Shown piece after piece: positions 59,614-64,000 of a stretch of 64,000 nucleotides of DNA. The notes below the pieces were generated by a model. It worked only from the letters and a program-made list of their open reading frames with translations. It was not told the DNA's origin and searched no databases. Both the position numbers and the translations under genes were made by a program. Within the stretch, counting starts at the first letter, position 1. Each line of letters starts with the position of its first letter. Origin of the DNA: DASXVX01 sp036504075 (GTDB lineage Bacteria; Bacillota; Sulfobacillia; Symbiobacteriales; Symbiobacteriaceae); contig DASXVX010000012.1 in assembly GCA_036504075.1 (NCBI GenBank), positions 3,372 to 67,371 of the forward strand. Direction: 5' to 3'.

Positions 59614-59681
59614 GACACGCAAGCTCCTGCCCAAGCTAGACGCCGGCCACTGAGACACGTAAGCTCCTGCGTGCTAGAGCC
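59581..59681. repeat. 40-bp tandem repeat, two full copies and a partial third
   Basis: Units start at 59581, 59621 and 59661 (AAGMTCCTGCCYAAGCTAGA...GGCCACTRAGACACGY). The first encodes the last residues and stop of the MMPL gene; the partial third runs into the end of the convergent pruA copy. Confidence 0.85.
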
Positions 59682-61230
59682 GCTCGGAAATCGTCTTGGC
59701 CTGCAGGAACAGACTCAGATAGTCGAACCCGCCCGCCTTGGAATCCGTCCCCGACATCTTGAACCCACCGAACGGATGGACCCCCACCAGCGCCCCCGTG
59801 CATTTCCGGTTGAAGTAGAGGTTGCCCACCATGTACTCCCGGCGGGCGTACTCGATATGCTCCCGGTTCCGGGAGTAGACGGCCCCGGTCAGCCCGTACT
59901 CCGTGTCGTTGGCCATGGCAATCGCCGTGCGGAAGTCCGGCGCCGAATGGAACGCCAGAACCGGCCCGAAGATCTCCTCTTGAGCGATGCGGGCCTGCGG
60001 GTCCACGTCAGCAAAGATCGTCGGCCGGACGAAATACCCCCCACCCGCCCGCTCCAGCGGCCCGCCCCCCAGTGCCAGCCTCCCCTCCCGCCGGCCGACT
60101 TCGATATACTGCAACACCCGCTCGTAGTATGACCGGCCCGCCAGTGGCCCCACGTCGGCATCCCGGTTCCGGGGGTCATCCACCCGAAGGCTCTCCGCCA
60201 TACCGACGACCAGGTCCAGCACCCGCCGGTAAACGTCCTGGTGGATGATCGCCCGCGAGCAGGCCGAACACTTCTGCCCGCCGAACCCGAACGCCGCCGA
60301 CACGATGCCAAAAGCCGCCTCCTGCAGGTCCGCGTCCCGGTCCACGACGATGGCGTCCTTGCCGCCCATCTCCGCGACCACCCGCTTCAACCACCGCTGC
60401 CCCGGCCGGACTCTCGCCGCCTCCTCGCAGACCTTCGTGCCCACGGCCCGCGATCCCGTAAAGCTGATAAACCGGGTCGCCGGGTCGCTCACCAGCCACT
60501 GGCCCACATCCGCCTCCGCCGAAGGCAAGTAGTTGACCACTCCCGCCGGCAGCCCCGCCTCCTCCAGGAGTTCCACCAGGTGGTATGCGACCACCGGAGC
60601 CGGCACCGCCGGCTTCAGTAGCACGGTATTCCCGGTAACGACGGCTGCCGCGGTCATCCCACAGGCGATCGCCAGCGGGAAGTTAAACGGCGGAATCACC
60701 GCCCCCACGCCCATCGGCACATACGTAAGCTCGTTATCCTCCCCCGGAATCCGGGTCAACCGCCGCTCCGAGGTCAGCCGGACCATCTCCCGGGCATAAA
60801 ACTCCAGAAAGTCGACCGCCTCCGCGGTGTCAGCATCCGCCTCCGGCCACGTCTTCCCCACTTCCAACACCAGCATGGCCGAGAACTCGTGCTTCCGGCG
60901 CCGGAGCATCGCCGCTGCCTTCAGCAGTACCCGCGCCCGGGCGGCCGGCTCCGTGCGGCTCCACATCTCGAATGCCCCCAGGGCCGCCTGCATGGCCTGC
61001 CGGTAATGCCCCTCCTCCGTCCCGCTGACCCGGCCAATCACCTCACCCGGCGCCGCCGGGTTGACCGAGTCGAACTTCACCCCGTTCATCACCCGGTCCC
61101 CGCCGATGATCAGCGGAATCTCCCGGCCCATCTCCTTCTGCACCCGATCCAGTGCGGCCTGAAAGGCCCGGATATTCTCTTCCCGGCCAAAGTCCGTGAA
61201 CGGCTCCGGCCGGAACTCCGCTACCGCCAT
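59674..61230 (-). CDS. pruA: L-glutamate gamma-semialdehyde dehydrogenase (copy 2)
   Basis: A 518-residue aldehyde dehydrogenase clearly paralogous to the copy at 54103 across its whole length. Catalytic Cys in FGFGGQKCSACSRAI, Glu in VVAEMGGKDAIVVD, HPFGGFKMSGTDSKAGG; N-terminal FRPEPFTDFGREENIRAF matches copy 1. ATG 61230 follows GCAGGAGGG. Could have a related semialdehyde as substrate; sequence does not decide. Confidence 0.92.
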   Translation of the reverse strand: MAVAEFRPEPFTDFGREENIRAFQAALDRVQKEMGREIPLIIGGDRVMNGVKFDSVNPAAPGEVIGRVSGTEEGHYRQAMQAALGAFEMWSRTEPAARARVLLKAAAMLRRRKHEFSAMLVLEVGKTWPEADADTAEAVDFLEFYAREMVRLTSERRLTRIPGEDNELTYVPMGVGAVIPPFNFPLAIACGMTAAAVVTGNTVLLKPAVPAPVVAYHLVELLEEAGLPAGVVNYLPSAEADVGQWLVSDPATRFISFTGSRAVGTKVCEEAARVRPGQRWLKRVVAEMGGKDAIVVDRDADLQEAAFGIVSAAFGFGGQKCSACSRAIIHQDVYRRVLDLVVGMAESLRVDDPRNRDADVGPLAGRSYYERVLQYIEVGRREGRLALGGGPLERAGGGYFVRPTIFADVDPQARIAQEEIFGPVLAFHSAPDFRTAIAMANDTEYGLTGAVYSRNREHIEYARREYMVGNLYFNRKCTGALVGVHPFGGFKMSGTDSKAGGFDYLSLFLQAKTISERL

Positions 61231-61261
61231 GCCTATCCCTCCTGCCCCTAGCTTGCGCGAA

Positions 61262-61296
61262 AAACCCCCGCCGCCAACGCTGGCGGCGGGGGTTAG
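61262..61296 (-). terminator. Terminator after the MFS gene
   Basis: AACCCCCGCCGCCA...TGGCGGCGGGGGTT stem followed by TTTTCG on the minus strand; lies 15 bp behind the MFS stop. Confidence 0.9.
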
Positions 61297-61311
61297 CTAT
61301 GCGTACACGCA

Positions 61312-62535
61312 TCAGTGCAGGGAGACCACTTCTTTCACACGGACGAATGCCATGTATACGACCCAGGCAAGGGCCAAACCAGCCCCCAGTGTCAGCGCAC
61401 GGGCCGGCCCCAGGTGCGCCATTGTGAAGCCCATCGGCCCCTGGCCCAGGGGCATCATGGCCAGGGCGGTAATCGTATAGGTCGACATGACCCGCCCCCG
61501 CATGTCGTCCCCCACGTTCTCCTGCAGCAGCGTGTTGACAGTCGTCTGCCACGTCATGTTGAACCCGCCGGAAATCACCAGCAGCACCAGCGACAGCGAC
61601 AGGTTGGTGGACCAGGCGAACGCCATCAGGGCAAGAGAGAACCCGAACCCTGACACGATCAGCAGCTTCCCCTTCCACCGGATGTTCCCCATGCTCGCCA
61701 CGGCCAACATGAAGATGACCGTTCCCAGCGCCGGCGCCGACTGCATGAGTCCGGCAAGGCCGATGGTGCCATGAAGTACGTCCTTGGCAAAGACCGTGAT
61801 AAACTGCTGATACGGTCGGGCCAGAAAGCTCGTCACCGCTGCCATCGAAATGAGCGCCAGAATCACCGGCCGGGAGTATACGTACCGGAGTCCCTCAACG
61901 AGGTCAGCCAGCATGGACTGCCCGGACTTCCGGACCCGGACCGGTGGGAACTCCATCAGGGCCAGCGCCAGGAAGACCGCCCCGAAGCTGACGGCGTTAA
62001 TCATAAAGCACCCCGCGAGACCCACCAGCGGCACCAGTACGCCGGTCAACGAAGGGCCGAAGACCGCGGCCCCATTAAAAGCAATGGCGTTCAGGGAGAT
62101 GGCGGCATGCAGATCCTCCCGCTCCACCAGCGTAGGCACCAGCGACTGCCGGGCCGGCTGGTCAAACGCCTGCGCCATCGCCGAAAGTGCGGAAAGGGCG
62201 ATCACATGCCAAACCTGCACGACGTGTGCGTAGGTGAGTAATCCAAGAACCAGGGCCGTCAGCGTCTGAACGGCCTGTGCGATGTAGAGGATTGCCTTCT
62301 TGTCAAACCGATCGGCCGCCGTTCCGCCGATCAAGGAAAGGAAAATGAGCGGGAGCGCCCGGACAAACCCAATGGCGCCAAGCCAGGCCGCACTGCCCGA
62401 AATGTCGTAAACCAGCCACCCCTGCGCCACCGATTGAATCCAGGCGCCCGCGTTTGAGACGATGAAGCCAAACCAGAACAGGCGGAAGTTCCGACTCCGC
62501 ATGGGGCGGAGCGTGCCGTTCATAAGGGCGCTCAA
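61312..62535 (-). CDS. MFS transporter, EntS/MFS_3-like efflux protein
   Basis: A 407-residue 12-helix permease. Seen: NFRLFWFGFIVSNAGAWIQSVAQGWLVYDISG-type helix 1 (family start N-F-x-L-x-x-x-G), GGTAADRFDKKAILYIAQ (motif A), FDQPARQSLVPTLVEREDL and the NVGDDMRGRVMS loop, all typical of the EntS/TetV group. TTG 62535 has GGGGGTAATGACGC upstream; ATG 62523 is an alternative. Substrate unknown (siderophore or drug). Confidence 0.88.
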   Translation of the reverse strand: MSALMNGTLRPMRSRNFRLFWFGFIVSNAGAWIQSVAQGWLVYDISGSAAWLGAIGFVRALPLIFLSLIGGTAADRFDKKAILYIAQAVQTLTALVLGLLTYAHVVQVWHVIALSALSAMAQAFDQPARQSLVPTLVEREDLHAAISLNAIAFNGAAVFGPSLTGVLVPLVGLAGCFMINAVSFGAVFLALALMEFPPVRVRKSGQSMLADLVEGLRYVYSRPVILALISMAAVTSFLARPYQQFITVFAKDVLHGTIGLAGLMQSAPALGTVIFMLAVASMGNIRWKGKLLIVSGFGFSLALMAFAWSTNLSLSLVLLVISGGFNMTWQTTVNTLLQENVGDDMRGRVMSTYTITALAMMPLGQGPMGFTMAHLGPARALTLGAGLALAWVVYMAFVRVKEVVSLH

Positions 62536-62651
62536 GCGTCATTACCCCCATCAGTTCACACACTACACTATTCGTATCTCTAAACATTAGCGCTCAAGCA
62601 GGCCGAATCCTGCCGCTTGCTCACTCCGCCTGGTGGCGTAGCGCCAGAAAC

Positions 62652-62686
62652 GAAAAATGGGTCAGGCGCTAAAGCGCCTGACCCAT
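62652..62686 (-). terminator. Terminator of the rRNA/tRNA operon
   Basis: GGGTCAGGCGCT-TTA-AGCGCCTGACCC stem followed by ATTTTTCG on the minus strand, just past the last tRNA. Confidence 0.92.
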
Positions 62687-62697
62687 TCTGTGTTCAA

Positions 62698-62775
<78 letters not shown>

Positions 62776-62802
62776 GAAGATGCCCTATGTGAGACAGGAG
62801 AC

Positions 62803-62879
62803 TGGTCGGGCTGACAGGATTTGAACCTGCGACCTCTTCCACCCCAAGGAAGCGCGCTACCAAGCTGCGCCACAGCCCG
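62803..62879 (-). tRNA. tRNA-Pro (GGG)
   Basis: Anticodon loop TTGGGGT, anticodon GGG; acceptor CGGGCTG/CAGCCCG; CCA encoded. D and T arms nearly identical to the neighbouring tRNA-Pro (CGG), pointing to a tandem duplication. Confidence 0.95.
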
Positions 62880-62898
62880 ATTAAAGAAGGGGTCGAGT

Positions 62899-62974
<76 letters not shown>

Positions 62975-62979
62975 GAATA

Positions 62980-63057
62980 TGGGCAGACCAACCGGTCTCG
63001 AACCGGCGACCTCCAGAGCCACAATCTGGCGCTCTAGCCAACTGAGCTATGGTCTGC
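62980..63057 (-). tRNA. tRNA-His (GTG)
   Basis: Anticodon loop TTGTGGC, anticodon GTG; eight-pair acceptor with the extra 5' G pairing C73, diagnostic for His; CCA encoded. Confidence 0.95.
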
Positions 63058-63063
63058 ATGATG

Positions 63064-63139
63064 TGGCAGGGGCAGCAGGACTTGAACCCGCAACCTACGG
63101 TTTTGGAGACCGTCGCTCTACCAGTTGAGCTATACCCCT
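63064..63139 (-). tRNA. tRNA-Trp (CCA)
   Basis: Anticodon loop CTCCAAA, anticodon CCA; acceptor AGGGGTA with TGCCCCT; CCA end encoded. Confidence 0.95.
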
Positions 63140-63145
63140 ATGATG

Positions 63146-63221
63146 TGGCGCGCCCGGCAGGGCTCGAACCTGCGGCCTCTTGCTCCGGAGGCAAGCGCTC
63201 TATCCGCTGAGCTACGGGCGC
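63146..63221 (-). tRNA. tRNA-Arg (CCG)
   Basis: Anticodon loop CTCCGGA, anticodon CCG; acceptor GCGCCCG/CGGGCGC; CCA encoded. Confidence 0.95.
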
Positions 63222-63275
63222 ACATATAAGGTGGAACCGGGGCCGGAAACGGGAACCAGGACCGGAAAGGAAACA

Positions 63276-63352
63276 TGGTGCGCCCGGAGGGATTCGAACC
63301 CCCGACCACTTGATCCGTAGTCAAGTACTCTAATCCGCTGAGCTACGGGCGC
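63276..63352 (-). tRNA. tRNA-Arg (ACG)
   Basis: Anticodon loop CTACGGA, anticodon ACG (A34 expected to become inosine); same acceptor stem as tRNA-Arg (CCG); CCA encoded. Confidence 0.95.
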
Positions 63353-63396
63353 ATGGACGATTCGCATGGTCAGGATGTTTCCCGACCGAAGGGGAC

Positions 63397-63472
63397 TGGA
63401 GCTGTTGACCGGGCTCGAACCGGTGACCTCGTCCTTACCAAGGACGTGCTCTACCTACTGAGCTACAACAGC
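63397..63472 (-). tRNA. tRNA-Thr (GGT)
   Basis: Anticodon loop TTGGTAA, anticodon GGT; acceptor GCTGTTG/CAACAGC; CCA encoded. Confidence 0.95.
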
Positions 63473-63473
63473 A

Positions 63474-63564
63474 TGGTGCAGATGGGGAGACTCGAACTCC
63501 CACCGGGGTTGGTTACCCGACACGGTCCTGAGCCGTGCGCGTCTGCCAATTCCGCCACATCTGC
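63474..63564 (-). tRNA. tRNA-Leu (CAG)
   Basis: Long variable arm (class II); anticodon loop CTCAGGA, anticodon CAG; CCA encoded. Confidence 0.95.
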
Positions 63565-63569
63565 ATACC

Positions 63570-63652
63570 TGGTGTCGGCGGCGGGACTTGAACCCGCACG
63601 GTTGCCCATACGCCCCTCAAACGTACGCGTCTGCCAATTCCGCCACGCCGAC
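63570..63652 (-). tRNA. tRNA-Leu (GAG)
   Basis: Class II tRNA; anticodon loop TTGAGGG, anticodon GAG; acceptor GTCGGCG/CGCCGAC; CCA encoded. Confidence 0.93.
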
Positions 63653-63668
63653 ATCTTTAAGAAGAAAC

Positions 63669-63744
63669 TGGTGACCCTATGGGGATTCGAACCCCAGTTT
63701 GCGCCGTGAGAGGGCGCCGTCCTAGGCCTCTAGACGATAGGGCC
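63669..63744 (-). tRNA. tRNA-Glu (CTC)
   Basis: Anticodon loop CTCTCAC, anticodon CTC; acceptor GGCCCTA with TAGGGTC; CCA encoded. Confidence 0.93.
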
Positions 63745-63748
63745 AGAC

Positions 63749-63822
63749 TGGTTGGGGAACTAGGATTCGAACCTAGACTAGCTGAGTCAGAGTCAGCCGG
63801 GCTACCGTTACCCCATTCCCCA
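63749..63822 (-). tRNA. tRNA-Gln (CTG)
   Basis: Anticodon loop CTCTGAC, anticodon CTG; acceptor TGGGGAA/TTCCCCA; CCA encoded. First tRNA behind 5S rRNA. Confidence 0.95.
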
Positions 63823-63828
63823 GTATGG

Positions 63829-63848
63829 GCCCGAGCCGAAGCTCGGGC
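63829..63848 (-). other. Processing-type hairpin between 5S rRNA and tRNA-Gln
   Basis: GCCCGAG-CTTCGG-CTCGGGC perfect stem with no T-tract; looks like an rRNA operon processing or stability stem rather than a terminator. Confidence 0.6.
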
Positions 63849-63861
63849 ATTCAAAAAAGGT

Positions 63862-63973
63862 TTGGGCGGCGACCTACTCTCCCACGTTCAAGACGTAGTA
63901 CCATCGGCCCTGAGAGGCTTAACGGCCGTGTTCGGAATGGGAACGGGTGATCCCTCTCGGCATAGCCACCCTA
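63862..63973 (-). rRNA. rrf: 5S ribosomal RNA
   Basis: Minus strand shows the 5S core: GGTGGCTATGCCGAGAGGGA, CACCCGTTCCCATTCCGAAC, ACGGCCGTTAAGCCTCTC, GCCGATGGTACT and a closing GTCGCCGCCC. The 23S gene should lie just beyond the right edge of the window. End positions are approximate by a few bases. Confidence 0.95.
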
Positions 63974-64000
63974 AAACAACCAGAGCTTACGCCCTGAAAA

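Overview
The window looks like chromosomal DNA of a high-GC, spore-forming, thermophilic Firmicute of the Symbiobacterium type. The grounds are GC-rich codon use with many GTG and TTG starts, strong AGGAGG ribosome binding sites, a SpoVB-like flippase, a LiaFSR-like system, a T-box leader, an RFN element and a TAXI-type TRAP transporter. The genus is an inference. No transposase, integrase, phage gene or CRISPR array was seen; almost everything is housekeeping metabolism, transport and envelope function.

Layout. 0.2-4.1 kb: orphan ECF sigma factor, Dabb protein, LOG-like protein, a 54-residue membrane protein, a stand-alone 5'-3' exonuclease, a HAD phosphatase and a one-domain FN3 protein. 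4.2-15.1 kb (minus strand): branched-chain amino acid cluster in the order leader, ilvH, ilvC, leuA remnant, ilvE, a structured non-coding region, a PfpI-like gene, ilvD, ilvB, then fba and a MetY fused to a CoA-binding domain. Its leader carries a ykkC-class (probably ppGpp) riboswitch followed by an isoleucine T-box. 15.1-23.1 kb: pheA, marR, a repeat cluster, spoVB-like gene, a small pair of genes behind a CRP/FNR-type box, and a two-gene ABC exporter. 23.3-27.9 kb: FMN riboswitch and ribD-ribE-ribBA-ribU-ribH. 27.9-33.6 kb: a GFPT-repeat protein, then sdhCDAB and a two-subunit class I fumarase. 33.6-40.2 kb: polar amino acid ABC transporter and TAXI-TRAP transporter with DUF1850. 40.4-53.8 kb: liaFSR-like operon, murE, cell-wall hydrolase, DUF1003, GDPD, LysE exporter, hom, a hypothetical gene and a DinG-type helicase. 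54.1-62.5 kb: two PruA paralogues flanking a HAD phosphatase and an MMPL transporter, then an MFS pump. 62.7-64 kb: twelve tRNA genes and 5S rRNA, the 3' end of an rRNA operon read on the minus strand.

Functional logic. The ilv leader would couple branched-chain amino acid synthesis to alarmone level and to charging of tRNA-Ile. The rib operon is feedback-controlled by FMN and carries its own riboflavin transporter. The sdh-fum unit makes two consecutive TCA steps from one message. The most distinctive non-coding signals are the tandem ilv leader, the unassigned structured region at about 11.3-11.6 kb, a dispersed palindromic element placed just behind terminators at 16.9 and 48.1 kb, and tandem duplications that begin across stop codons at 2.96 and 59.6 kb.
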